A stretch of DNA of 64,000 bases from Rhizobium sullae. GTDB taxonomy: Bacteria; Pseudomonadota; Alphaproteobacteria; Rhizobiales; Rhizobiaceae. How positions within the stretch are numbered: position 1 is the stretch's first letter; every line of letters begins with the position of its first letter. The notes beneath the pieces are model-generated. The model saw only the letters and a program-made list of their open reading frames with translations, was not told where the DNA came from and searched no databases. Below, in pieces: positions 8,789 to 17,758 of this stretch. The DNA lies in assembly GCF_900169785.1 (NCBI RefSeq), contig NZ_FWER01000023.1, positions 36,316 to 100,315 of the forward strand, read 5' to 3'. The translations under genes were made by a program, and so were the position numbers.

Positions 8789-10021
8789 ATGAACGACTTC
8801 CGAGGAAATTCTCTTGCGGTCTGGTATCTCGAAAACCCGCTTCACCCGCTCCTCGTCGGCCGGGTGAAGCTTGAGGCGGGCAATCGCCGATGCCTTCTCG
8901 AACTGGACGATGACTGGAGGCGTTCGGGATTTCACCTGTCTCCAGATCTCACCCATGACAAGAAGGTGCATGCCCCTTTGAAGGACATGGTGGCTCCCGG
9001 CGCAGTCGAAGACGCCATGCCGGATCGCTGGGGAGAGCGCATGATCAGGGTCGTGTCACGCCCGTCGCGCATGAGTCCCCTCGACAAGCTCTGGTATGCG
9101 GGCGACCGGCGTTTCGGTGCACTTGGGATGTCTTCCAGCTCCGACGAGTATCGTCCCGTCGACAAGCAGCCACTCATGAGCGTGGATTCTCTTCAGGAAG
9201 CAGAGGCGCTGATTGCACGGGTTATCGAGCGCGAACCTCTTAACGAGCGAGAAAGGCAGCTCATCGCCAGCGCCGGCAGCATGGGCGGCGCCCACCCCAA
9301 GATGCTAGTCGAAGCTGATGGGGAAGAGTGGATCGCCAAGTTTCCGCGTGGCAGCAACGTCGACCAACTCCTTGTCGAGCATGCCTGCATGGAACTGGGC
9401 CGTCGAGCCGGGCTATACGTCGCATCGTCACGGGTTATCCCCGGCGGTGTCGATCATATTCTGATGGTCCGTCGTTTTGACCGTGTCGATGACCAGCGCG
9501 TCCACGCTGTTTCAGCACGCACGATGCTGGCTTCGGAGGCCGAAGACAGCTATGCCACCATCGCTGCGATCATCCGACGGCATGGAGCCCCCGACTGCAT
9601 CCGGTCGATGCAGCGAGAACTCTTCCGCAGAATGGCGTTTAACATCATGATCGACAACACCGACGACCACACGAAGAACCACGCCTTTCTTCTCGCCGAG
9701 GACGGTTCATGGCTGCTGTCGCCGGCCTTCGCCATTCCGACACAAATGAACGGTCTCGGACAACAGGCGATCCAGATCTCTCCGAACCCCAAGTTTGTAA
9801 ACGACTTCAGCATCGCGCACGCCGTGGCTGCGGCACCTCATTTCGGAATGTCGAAAGAGGACGCTCGGCACGAATGGAACCAAGTGGCGGGATGGGTCGC
9901 TAGATGGCGCGACATCTTTTCAGAATGCGGCGTCGCTGGTGTCGACATCGATTACCTTGGCGACATCTTGGATTCGCCGCCGATGTTGGAGCATCGGCGA
10001 GAGGCCCTGGGAACCGTCTGA
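8789..10021 (+). CDS. hipA: HipA-like serine/threonine kinase toxin with altered metal-binding motif
   Basis: A 410-residue HipA-family kinase. Visible are the N-terminal HipA domain (to about residue 100), the nucleotide-loop block SAGSMGGAHPKM with WIAKFP, and the catalytic segment NTDDHTKNH with Asp292 in the position of the catalytic base. HipA proteins phosphorylate targets such as glutamyl-tRNA synthetase and cause growth arrest. The metal-binding Asp expected in LSPAYDLNP is missing: the protein reads LSPAFAIP, with Ala315 encoded by GCC at 9731-9733. A GAC to GCC change would explain it. The toxin may therefore be inactive. hipB lies directly upstream; decayed genes lie downstream. 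Confidence 0.85.
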   Translation: MNDFRGNSLAVWYLENPLHPLLVGRVKLEAGNRRCLLELDDDWRRSGFHLSPDLTHDKKVHAPLKDMVAPGAVEDAMPDRWGERMIRVVSRPSRMSPLDKLWYAGDRRFGALGMSSSSDEYRPVDKQPLMSVDSLQEAEALIARVIEREPLNERERQLIASAGSMGGAHPKMLVEADGEEWIAKFPRGSNVDQLLVEHACMELGRRAGLYVASSRVIPGGVDHILMVRRFDRVDDQRVHAVSARTMLASEAEDSYATIAAIIRRHGAPDCIRSMQRELFRRMAFNIMIDNTDDHTKNHAFLLAEDGSWLLSPAFAIPTQMNGLGQQAIQISPNPKFVNDFSIAHAVAAAPHFGMSKEDARHEWNQVAGWVARWRDIFSECGVAGVDIDYLGDILDSPPMLEHRREALGTV

Positions 10022-10028
10022 TATCGAT

Positions 10029-10560
10029 TCACCTGATGCATGCCGCGGCAAACAGGCCCTCCAGAATTTTGGCCGCCTCCCGTTTAAATCCGTAACGCGC
10101 CATTCCGATCCCGATCAGCGCATTGTCGTGGGGCCCGATCGACCCGTTGTGATAGCTCATGGGATTAAAGCGCGCCTCTGTCGACGCGGCGGAGCGTATT
10201 CCCCAACCAGGAAACGAAGAGCCGCCCAAAAGCGTGCGGACGTCGGCCTCGGCACGTTCCGGAAGCGCAAGGCCTGTCAGCGGGACATGTCCGGCATTGG
10301 AAGAGCGGACGCGGCAGGGTCGCTTCGAGCCATCGAGGGCCAGAACATAAGTTTCCAGTTCCTCGTCATAAAATGCAATATCGAAGCTCGTCCGCAAGGC
10401 GCCGTCGCGTTCTGTCAAGGCAACGGCGCGCGCACCTTCGCCAAGGTTGCGGCAGAGTTCTGCTGCTGCCATGAACGCGCCGTACGCATAGGCCTGCACT
10501 TCGGCGAGCGCGATCGCGCCAGTCGCCAGCGAGCCGTCGGCATGATGATGCTTGGTGGTT
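10029..10560 (-). pseudogene. Remnant of a glycogen-debranching-type amylo-alpha-1,6-glucosidase
   Basis: The minus strand encodes a continuous piece that matches the C-terminal catalytic region of the amylo-alpha-1,6-glucosidase (GH15-like debranching) family: HADGSLATGAIALAEVQAYA, then GWGIRSAAS, then NPMSYHNGSIGPHDNALIGI and ARYGFKREAA. An in-frame TGA lies upstream at about 10585, and the frame ends just after the (alpha/alpha) segment, so both ends of the enzyme are missing. It is a fragment, with no start codon of its own. It begins 8 bp after hipA, which suggests that the TA module inserted into or replaced part of this gene. Confidence 0.7.
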
Positions 10561-10616
10561 GAAGGTCTAGGCTGAATCGACAGTCATCGCATCCAGAGTA
10601 AAGGCCCCTCCCCTAC

Positions 10617-11064
10617 TCAAGCTTGAAATCCGCGGTTTTCAGCTGATCGCTTCATTTGAAAATGGGAAGCAAAATCCACGTCGGCGTTCACGAGACCGCC
10701 TTCCATGCGGAAGAGATCATCGCCGCTTCCCTGGTCGACGCTGCCATTAATGGAGCCAGGATTATAGTTGACGATCGCATCGCCGCTGCCGAGCTCGACC
10801 GCTTGATAGATGCTACCGCAGTTGGAAATGTTCGTTTGGCTGGCGCCGTTGACGAGAACGCCCACCGTGATGAAGGCCCCGCCGAGTTGGTGCCGGCCAG
10901 AATATCGACGGCCAGTTCTTCGAGCCGGTGGTTGAAGAACCCTCGGGTTGCCATCGTCGACGATGGTGTCGCCGGAGGCGGGAGCTGTGGGATTGCAGTC
11001 GTGAGCGCAAAACCGGCTTGAGGAAGAAAGAAGACGCTGGCGAGCGCGGCCCTTCGGAACGAAA
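10617..11064 (-). pseudogene. Remnant of an autotransporter-type gene
   Basis: Two frames on the minus strand together look like the start of an autotransporter passenger. One frame gives a signal-peptide-like stretch FRRAALASVFFLPQAGFALT. The other gives ASGDTIVDDG, then VNGASQTNISNCGSI and GSINGSVDQGSGDDLFRMEG, the Gly/Asn/Asp-rich repeats of such passengers. At least one frameshift separates them, no proper start codon precedes the signal part, and the barrel is absent. I read it as a decayed gene. The assignment rests on composition and repeat style only. Confidence 0.5.
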
Positions 11065-11181
11065 CCGGCCCCTTTTTGCCGTGCGACTAACGGTGGACGC
11101 CGTCCGGCGGAAATACAACCCTACATATTAGAGGTACCGGTTTAGAGACACCGGCTACAGGCTGAATTACGGGCTTTTGGT

Positions 11182-11206
11182 AACATGTTCGTACATGTTC
11201 GCACCT
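11182..11206. promoter_or_regulatory. Operator A: 10-bp direct repeat upstream of the arylsulfatase
   Basis: A 25-bp site whose minus strand reads as two tandem units GTGCGAACAT and GTACGAACAT, period 10 bp, flanked by AG and GT. Its 25 bases are identical to the site at 27645-27669 (opposite strand) and match 20 of 25 at 20177-20201. It lies 153 bp before the sulfatase start codon. Relative to the gene it has the same orientation as the other two copies. Direct repeats with about one helical turn spacing are typical of winged-helix regulators. Confidence 0.7.
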
Positions 11207-11359
11207 ACCGCAGTTTTATTTGAGAGCGATAGTGGGGCGGCTAAGTGCCCGCGATCTCATTGCGCCTGGCAATTGGCTTTCTGGCACTGAGCGATGTGAG
11301 TGAATCTGCAATGCGGCTCTGAACTCTGCAACGTCGCAACCCATCGAAGGAGACCAGCC

Positions 11360-12934
11360 ATGCAAATACGAGGACTGCTGGGGGCAATAGTGCTCTCGGC
11401 CACGACCGCGCTGACAGTCGCTGGGGTGTCGCAGGCGCAGGAACAGGCCAAGCCGAACATTCTTGTCATTTTCGGCGACGACATCGGTCAGACCAACCTG
11501 TCGACCTACAGCTTCGGCCTCATGGGGTATCGGACCCCGAACATCGACCGGATCGCCAACGAAGGCATGAAGTTCACCGACTACTACGCCGAGCAGAGCT
11601 GCACGGCCGGCCGTTCGACGTTCTTGACCGGCCAATCGACGCTGCGCACCGGCCTATCCAAGGTAGGCCTGCCCGGCGCGGATGTCGGGATCCAGGCGAG
11701 CGACGTCACCATCGCCTCGGCGCTCAAGGACCAGGGCTATGCCACCGGCCAGTTCGGCAAGAATCATCTGGGCGACCGCGACGAGTTCCTGCCGACCGCC
11801 CATGGTTTCGACGAATTCTTCGGCAATCTCTACCATCTCAATGCCGAAGAGGAGCCTGAAGACTTCAACTATCCGCGGGACCCTGCCTTCCGCAAGCAAT
11901 TCGGCCCGCGCGGCGTCATCAAGGCGTCGGCCGACGGCAAGATCGAGGATACCGGGCCGCTAACGCGCAAGAGGATGGAGACCGTCGACGACGAGACCTC
12001 CGCCGCAGCGATAGACTTTATCAACCGGCAGGCTCAAGCGAAGAAGCCGTTCTTCGTGTGGATGAATACGACGCGGATGCACTTTCGCACCCATGTCCGG
12101 CCCGAGAATCGCAGCCAGCCAGGCTTGACCGCGCTCACCGAATATGCGGACGGCATGATCGAGACCGACAAGGTGGTCGGCACCATCCTCGACAAGCTCG
12201 ACGAACTCAACATCGACGAAAACACCATCGTCATCTACACGACAGACAACGGACCGCACCAGAACTCCTGGCCCGATGCCGGCACGACGCCGTTCCGCAG
12301 CGAGAAGAACACCAACTGGGAAGGCGCATTCCGCGTTCCTGCGATGATCCGCTGGCCGGGACACATCGAGCCAGATTCGGTCGCCAATGGCATCTTTTCA
12401 GGCCTCGACTGGTTCCCGACGTTGCTCGCCGCCGCCGGCGATGCCAATATCAAGGATCGGCTGCTGGCCGGCGCGACCGTCAACGGCAAACAATACAAAA
12501 ATCACCTCGACGGCTACAACCAGCTCCCCCACCTAACCGGCGAGACCGACGAGGGCGCCCGCAAGGAGTTCTTCTACTTCAACGACGACGGCGAGCTCGT
12601 GGCCATGCGCTACGAGAACTGGAAGTTGGTGTTCTCGGAGCAGCGGGCAACCGGCACCCTCCGGATCTGGGCCGAGCCCTTCACGCCCCTGCGTGTGCCG
12701 AAGATGTTCGACCTGCGCGCCGACCCATACGAACGTGCCGACATCACTTCGAACACTTATTATGATTGGGTGCTTACGCGTGCATATCTGGTTGTTCCAG
12801 CGCAAGCCTTCGTTGCAAAGTTCCTCGGCACGTTCGCCGAGTTTCCTCCGGCGCAACGTCCCGCGAGCTTCTCGATCGACCAGATCCAGGAACGCGTAAC
12901 CGAGCAGTTCAACAGCGTCGGCGGCGGCCAATAG
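11360..12934 (+). CDS. Arylsulfatase (formylglycine-dependent, exported)
   Basis: A 524-residue type I sulfatase that hydrolyses sulfate esters. Residues 1-29 form a signal peptide (cut near SQA), so it acts in the periplasm. Cys81 in the motif SCTAGRSTF is the residue converted to formylglycine. Metal ligands are visible as GDDIG near the N-terminus and TTDNGPH in the middle, and GKNHLGD carries the conserved Lys and His. The ATG at 11360 follows GAAGGAG at proper spacing. The matching formylglycine-generating enzyme is encoded at 22195-23154 in the same locus. Operator A lies upstream, so expression is probably tied to the MoxR/Bat and HAD/DUF3300 operons. The substrate is unknown. Confidence 0.92.
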   Translation: MQIRGLLGAIVLSATTALTVAGVSQAQEQAKPNILVIFGDDIGQTNLSTYSFGLMGYRTPNIDRIANEGMKFTDYYAEQSCTAGRSTFLTGQSTLRTGLSKVGLPGADVGIQASDVTIASALKDQGYATGQFGKNHLGDRDEFLPTAHGFDEFFGNLYHLNAEEEPEDFNYPRDPAFRKQFGPRGVIKASADGKIEDTGPLTRKRMETVDDETSAAAIDFINRQAQAKKPFFVWMNTTRMHFRTHVRPENRSQPGLTALTEYADGMIETDKVVGTILDKLDELNIDENTIVIYTTDNGPHQNSWPDAGTTPFRSEKNTNWEGAFRVPAMIRWPGHIEPDSVANGIFSGLDWFPTLLAAAGDANIKDRLLAGATVNGKQYKNHLDGYNQLPHLTGETDEGARKEFFYFNDDGELVAMRYENWKLVFSEQRATGTLRIWAEPFTPLRVPKMFDLRADPYERADITSNTYYDWVLTRAYLVVPAQAFVAKFLGTFAEFPPAQRPASFSIDQIQERVTEQFNSVGGGQ

Positions 12935-12963
12935 CGACCCGCGTCGCAACGACAACGTTTCCG

Positions 12964-12989
12964 ACCCGGCACCGCAAGCGATGCCGGGT
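12964..12989 (+). terminator. Hairpin after the arylsulfatase gene
   Basis: Perfect 8-bp inverted repeat ACCCGGCA / TGCCGGGT with a 10-base loop, 29 bp after the stop. The T run is weak (TTCTC), so termination may be partial or Rho-assisted. Confidence 0.6.
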
Positions 12990-13331
12990 TCTCACCAGTG
13001 CATCCGACAGCGACGGAGCGTGCAGCCAAGACAAGCATGAGCGCGCACGATGACGTCATTGCTCTCTGCAAGCGCATCCTTTCTATGTCCCGTGGAAAAT
13101 GAAGCGTGGAAGTTCGCAAAAACGCGGACGCATTGCCAAGAGCAAAGCACTTTCGTCTTGCCGTACCATGCCGACGAACGGGCGTCGCTGCGGCGCTGCC
13201 TCATGCTGCTTCGCATCCGCCGCGGCGGGCTGTCCGCTTTTCAAAACGCGGCTGATTGAGACGACGCGAGCAAGGCAAGCAACGAATCCCGTGGCATCGC
13301 GTTCGCCGGTGCAACGGCGTGGCCGGCAGGG
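12990..13331. other. Intergenic stretch, no gene seen
   Basis: About 340 bp between the convergent arylsulfatase and batD genes. Frames on both strands are short and lack any recognisable pattern. No terminator-quality hairpin for the minus-strand operon was found. Confidence 0.5.
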
Positions 13332-14678
13332 TTATCCATCGTCCCAGCTGGGATTGAGTTGCGGCAGAATCTTGCCGCGCCAAAGACTGGGTTTGGGATC
13401 AGCCCCGGTCAGCCACGCGCTACGCGCTTTGCGAATGCCGGAGCCCAGCCGGTCGCCCGATAGATGTGGCGGACCAGCGTTTCCGTAGAGCGCCTGTTGT
13501 TGAACATCGAAGGCTTTCACAGTTTCTTCGTCGCCGAAACGAACGAGCCACGGCCGCAGGGGCACGACACCCGCCTTGCGCGACCAGCGATCGAAGGTTT
13601 TGGCGATCTCCAGCGGCGATCCGTTGTGGCAGGCCTGTTCGACATGGCGGAAAAGGGCAGCTTCGGAGCCGCGCGATTCCGATCGGCGCGACTCCAAGGC
13701 TTCCTCCAGCCTCGTAAGCCCCTGGGCGAGAAGCCAGATGGCAACCCCCGTGACCAATGCAACAGCAGCGGTCACGCCGGCGAGAAGCCAGTTGAACGGC
13801 GAGGCATCCGGCTCAGGCCCCGGCGGCGCCAGAGAGCTCACGGGAGCGGGCGTCGCTGCAACGGAAACAGTGAGCGAAGGGGCCGAAGCCGATTCGATTG
13901 CCGCCGTCGCCGGATCGAACCAGCTGAGTTCGATCGCCGGGAGGTCGTATTGCCCGGTGTCCTGAAAAAGATACTGAACCACATCCTTCCTGACACCGGC
14001 GACAGGCTGCCCTGTCCGATCTGTTTCCTCAGACAAAACCGGGTCTTGCCGGTAGGTGCGGATGCCTTGGGGTACCGGAAATTCCGGGACCGGAATCATC
14101 ATCGCGCGAAGGCCTTCTGCGCGGACGGTAATCGTCCGGACCAGCGTATCGCCGGCCTTCAACCTTTTGGGATCGCGGTCGAGATCCTGCGTGATCGTTA
14201 GCTTTGCGGCCACGACGCCGGAACCACCGGTCGCGCCGCCGGGGGCTGCCTTGACGGTGAACCGCAGCGGCGGCAGGCTTGCCTTGCCCTGTGTCGTCTG
14301 GCCCGGAACGGCGGCATAGCCGAAGGTGATCTCCGCCGGCGGCAGGGTGAATTCGCCGTCTCTTTGCGTGGTAATGACATAGGTGCGGCGGATGCCGGAA
14401 TAGCTTGTCCCCTCGATCGTCTCGTTGAGGTTCAATGCCCGCCCATCCTGCAGCGTCACAATCGCGCCGGGCAGATCGATCGCCGGAAACTGGGGCGGCT
14501 GCAGGAAATAGTTGGGCACGAGCATATCAACATCGACAAGCACCTCCTGGCCCACATAGAGTGTTCCTTTGGATTGCAGCGTCGCCCGGGCAAGCGGGTC
14601 GGCGGTAAGCGCCGGCGTGGCGATGGAGACGCACCAGAACAGCAGGGCGAGGTGAACGCAGCGCGACCAGATGCTCAT
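13332..14678 (-). CDS. BatD-like membrane protein (oxygen-tolerance family)
   Basis: A 448-residue BatD-type protein, the last gene of the moxR-bat operon. A signal peptide (residues 1-27, cut near ALTA) leads to a long periplasmic part with Ig-like beta segments (YVGQEVLVDVDMLVPNYFL and DTLVRTITVRAEG), then one membrane helix at about 310-335 and a cytoplasmic tail. BatD proteins are thought to hold or present the VWA proteins at the membrane; the exact job is unknown. The ATG at 14678 overlaps the upstream stop by 4 bases, so translation is coupled. The frame continues open upstream but that is only shadow sequence. Confidence 0.8.
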   Translation of the reverse strand: MSIWSRCVHLALLFWCVSIATPALTADPLARATLQSKGTLYVGQEVLVDVDMLVPNYFLQPPQFPAIDLPGAIVTLQDGRALNLNETIEGTSYSGIRRTYVITTQRDGEFTLPPAEITFGYAAVPGQTTQGKASLPPLRFTVKAAPGGATGGSGVVAAKLTITQDLDRDPKRLKAGDTLVRTITVRAEGLRAMMIPVPEFPVPQGIRTYRQDPVLSEETDRTGQPVAGVRKDVVQYLFQDTGQYDLPAIELSWFDPATAAIESASAPSLTVSVAATPAPVSSLAPPGPEPDASPFNWLLAGVTAAVALVTGVAIWLLAQGLTRLEEALESRRSESRGSEAALFRHVEQACHNGSPLEIAKTFDRWSRKAGVVPLRPWLVRFGDEETVKAFDVQQQALYGNAGPPHLSGDRLGSGIRKARSAWLTGADPKPSLWRGKILPQLNPSWDDG

Positions 14679-16246
14679 TTCGGCTTTTCTCCCGAAGCTT
14701 CGATCGCGAACTTGCGGGCCAGGAGATCGGCCGGCGACACCTGGATGTTGCGCATCCACATCTCGGCGGTTTGCGCCGCGACGTTGACTTGGCCCTCCTT
14801 GCCCTTCTTCCCCTTGTCGTCGAACTGGATCTGGTCGGGGTCGAGGCCCGCCTGCTCCTGTTGCTGTTCCTTCTCCTGGTCGTCCTTTTCCTTTTTGCGC
14901 CGTTCGGCCAGCTTCAGGTTGGCCTCAGCCTCGGGCCAGGCCGGCCTCTGCTTTAGTGCCTGCTGGTAGGCGGTGATGGCCTCTTCGGCCTTGTCGAGAT
15001 GCATCAAGGCATTGCCCTGATTGTAATAGCTTCCGGCATCGGTCGATTGCGCGAAGGCATCGATGGCGTCCTGATAGTGGCCGGCGCGATAGAGCGCCGC
15101 ACCGCGCCAGGCAAGGTCTTCGAAATGATCGGCGGCTGCGCCATAATCGCCGCTCCGGAAGTAGCGCTGCCCTTGCTGATCTTGCGTCAACCAGGCGTCA
15201 ACAAGGTCGGCGGCCTCTGCCTTCGGCGCAACACCGAGGGGAAGCAGCAGGACGACAAGCATTCCCAACCAGTGGATCTTGTGGCCGCGGCGGAACGTCA
15301 GAATGACGAGCAGGGCGATCGGTATCGTCAGATACCAGCCGAAATCGCGCCAACGTTGCAGCCCCTCGTCCGTCTTCTGAGTAAAGGCGCTCTGGATTCG
15401 ACGCACAATCCAGTCGACATCCCCGTCATCGAGGGTAACCGTCGCGACTTGCACGCCGGAAACGGACTGTAGCCCCTTCAGCGCATCGACATCCAGCCTA
15501 GCCTGGACGCGCGCGCCGCTGGCATCGGTCAAATACTCGCCATTGCCGATCCTGACGGGGCCACCTTCCCGCGTGCCGAGGCCGAGCACCATCAGGTCGT
15601 TGCGGCCCTTGTAGTCGGCAAAGGCCGGGAACGAGGCGCGCTCAACGCCATCCGTCATGAACAGAATGGTGCCGGGCACTGTTTCGTCTGCCAGCGCTGT
15701 CTCGATGACTTGCAGCACCTTGGCCGTGTCCTTACCCTGCACCGGCATCAGCGCCGGTGAGAGAGCGACGAGGTAGGTTGCGACGAGAGAGGCGTCCTCG
15801 GTAAGGGGTAGCACCATATGGGCCGAGCCCGCATAGGCAAACAGCGCCGTGCGTGCGCCCTTCCGTCGCTCCATGATGTCCTGCACCTTGAGCTTGACGC
15901 GTTCCAGCCGGGTCGGCGAGATGTCGGTCGCATCCATCGTCGGACCGAGATCGATGGCGATGGCGAGCGGAGCCCGGTCCTCGACGAAGGGCGGACGCTC
16001 CTTCTCCCAGGTCGGCCCCGCCGCAGCGATAGCCGAGAGGGCAAGCAGCCCGGCGATGAGGTGGACCGGGCGCAGACCACGGGTGCGGACGTGGTCGATC
16101 AGAAGATGTTCGAGCAGGTTCGGGGCGATGAGATTTCGCCAGCGCGCCCGCATATCCGTCTGCCGGTCGATGAGCCAGACGAGCAGCGCCGCCGAAACCA
16201 CGGCCAGGAGCCACCAGGGACGCAGGAAATGAAAGTCGGTGATCAT
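14675..16246 (-). CDS. BatB/BatC-like VWA-TPR fusion protein
   Basis: A 523-residue inner-membrane protein that joins two Bat functions. It has two N-terminal helices (about 10-25 and 60-78), a von Willebrand A domain (about 90-285), helices near 300 and 325, then TPR repeats (about 350-450) and a highly charged Lys/Glu/Gln tail. The metal-ion adhesion site reads DLGPTMDATD, so both Ser residues of the usual DxSxS are replaced; the neighbouring BatA keeps DLSQS. The start overlaps the end of batA by 4 bases. In known systems BatA, BatB and a MoxR ATPase work together at the membrane. Here metal binding by this copy is doubtful. Confidence 0.82.
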   Translation of the reverse strand: MITDFHFLRPWWLLAVVSAALLVWLIDRQTDMRARWRNLIAPNLLEHLLIDHVRTRGLRPVHLIAGLLALSAIAAAGPTWEKERPPFVEDRAPLAIAIDLGPTMDATDISPTRLERVKLKVQDIMERRKGARTALFAYAGSAHMVLPLTEDASLVATYLVALSPALMPVQGKDTAKVLQVIETALADETVPGTILFMTDGVERASFPAFADYKGRNDLMVLGLGTREGGPVRIGNGEYLTDASGARVQARLDVDALKGLQSVSGVQVATVTLDDGDVDWIVRRIQSAFTQKTDEGLQRWRDFGWYLTIPIALLVILTFRRGHKIHWLGMLVVLLLPLGVAPKAEAADLVDAWLTQDQQGQRYFRSGDYGAAADHFEDLAWRGAALYRAGHYQDAIDAFAQSTDAGSYYNQGNALMHLDKAEEAITAYQQALKQRPAWPEAEANLKLAERRKKEKDDQEKEQQQEQAGLDPDQIQFDDKGKKGKEGQVNVAAQTAEMWMRNIQVSPADLLARKFAIEASGEKPK

Positions 16247-17247
16247 GCCTCGGCCTCCTCATCTCCTCGGCGCGCGGCATGGGCCGAGACCATCCACATC
16301 AGGAGGTGATAGACCAAGACGAGCAGGATCGCGGCGCCGAGGGGGTAATGGAAAAGCTCGATGCGCGGCTGCCAGCTCAGCGTCTTCTGGTTGGCGGGCG
16401 TAATCTGGTCGAGCAGGACGTAAATATCGGCGAGCGCCTTTTCGTCGCCCCCGAAGAAATAGCGGCCGCCAGTCGTGGCGGTGATTTTTTGCAGCGTCGC
16501 GGCGTCGAGCTTGTCCTCGCCTTGCGCATTCGGATCGCCGATACCGACGGCGTGGATCAGGATACGGTTCTCCTTGGCGATGTCGGCCGCCTTGTCCGGC
16601 GCCATCTTGCTCGCCGTGTCGTTGCCGTCGGTCAGGACGATCAGCACCTTGTCCGGCGCCTGGCTTTGCTGGAAGAGCTTGATCGACAGGCCGATGGCGT
16701 CGCCCAGCGCGGTCCTTGGGCCGGCCATGCCCGGCAGCGTATCGGCGAGCATCATGCGCACCGTGCCGTGGTCCATAGTGAAAGGCACGAGTGGATAGGG
16801 CGCATTGCCGAAGGCGATCAAGCCGAGACGGTCATTTGACCGTTTTTCGACGAAATCGGCCACGACCTCTTTCACGGCATCGACACGGGCCCGCACATTC
16901 CCCTGCGGATCGCTAAAATCGCGGGTATCCATGGATTGCGAGAGGTCGAGCGCCAGCATCAGGTCACGCTGCGGTTCGGTCTTTTCGATCGGCGGTTCGA
17001 CGAATTGCGGCCGCGCTAATGCGAGCAATACAAGCAGCCAGCAGATGGGTGCAATGATCTTCTGAAGCAGATTGGCCCGTGGCACGACCGAGCCTTCCGT
17101 CGCGCCGATGCCAGCCGCCTTGGTGATATCGTCGAAGAAAGGAATGCGGACCGCCGGCGTCTGCTCGCGATAGGGCGGCAGCAGCCACCAGACGATCAGC
17201 GGCGCCGGAAGGAGAAGCAACAACCAAGGGTGATCAAGGGCGTACAT
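16243..17247 (-). CDS. batA: BatA-like VWA membrane protein
   Basis: A 334-residue BatA/aerotolerance-type protein with a short N-terminal helix (HPWLLLLLPAPLIVWWLL), a second helix near residue 60, a VWA domain with an intact MIDAS (DLSQSMDTRD, downstream Thr in RTALGD and Asp in LTDGNDTASK), and a C-terminal helix (about 305-325). The VWA domain faces the periplasm in related proteins. I chose the ATG at 17247; it overlaps the end of the DUF4381 gene by 14 bases. The gene sits in a moxR-DUF58-DUF4381-batA-batB-batD order, the standard arrangement for MoxR-associated envelope chaperone-like systems. Confidence 0.87.
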   Translation of the reverse strand: MYALDHPWLLLLLPAPLIVWWLLPPYREQTPAVRIPFFDDITKAAGIGATEGSVVPRANLLQKIIAPICWLLVLLALARPQFVEPPIEKTEPQRDLMLALDLSQSMDTRDFSDPQGNVRARVDAVKEVVADFVEKRSNDRLGLIAFGNAPYPLVPFTMDHGTVRMMLADTLPGMAGPRTALGDAIGLSIKLFQQSQAPDKVLIVLTDGNDTASKMAPDKAADIAKENRILIHAVGIGDPNAQGEDKLDAATLQKITATTGGRYFFGGDEKALADIYVLLDQITPANQKTLSWQPRIELFHYPLGAAILLVLVYHLLMWMVSAHAARRGDEEAEA

Positions 17248-17758
17248 CGTGTGCCTCGATCCACTGGCGGGCTGCGGCAAATACGCGCCGGGCCGCGGCG
17301 TCATTCAGCGAGGGACGAGCCGACAGCCGATATTCAGTTTCAGCAAAGAAGTGGTAGCTCCCCGCGTCGATCTGCGCCTTGCCGGCGTGGGCCCGCAGGA
17401 ACTCTCCCCATTCCCGACCGCTGAGCGATGCGACCTGTTCGCGGGGCCAGACGGCAAGCGCCGTGCGCTTGACGATCGCGGGCAGCATCGCCAACGCCTG
17501 CAGACGTTCGGCATCTCCCCCGATCCGGGCTTCCAGCGCCGCGAGATCGGCAAGCGCATCCCGCCGGTAACGGTTTTGTGCGTGGCGGCGAAGCCAGCGC
17601 CAGAGTGCATAGGCGAGGACAAGCGCGACAACGCCTGTCAGTGCAGCCCAGCCCCAGGTCGCAGGCATCATCGAGACCGGCTGGGGCAGGACAATATCGG
17701 CCATCTGTCGCAAGGTGGCCTCGAGCATCGGATCTTTCGGCGGCGTAGTCGGATCCAT
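17234..17758 (-). CDS. DUF4381 membrane protein
   Basis: A 174-residue protein with one N-terminal membrane helix (TWGWAALTGVVALVLAYALW, about 33-52), then a basic stop-transfer segment and a cytoplasmic helical domain ending SLNDAAARRVFAAARQWI. This is the DUF4381 pattern, always found between the DUF58 and VWA genes of MoxR operons; its function is unknown. The ATG at 17758 has GGAGG five bases upstream and overlaps the DUF58 stop codon by one base (TGATG), so translation is coupled. Confidence 0.8.
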   Translation of the reverse strand: MDPTTPPKDPMLEATLRQMADIVLPQPVSMMPATWGWAALTGVVALVLAYALWRWLRRHAQNRYRRDALADLAALEARIGGDAERLQALAMLPAIVKRTALAVWPREQVASLSGREWGEFLRAHAGKAQIDAGSYHFFAETEYRLSARPSLNDAAARRVFAAARQWIEAHDVRP

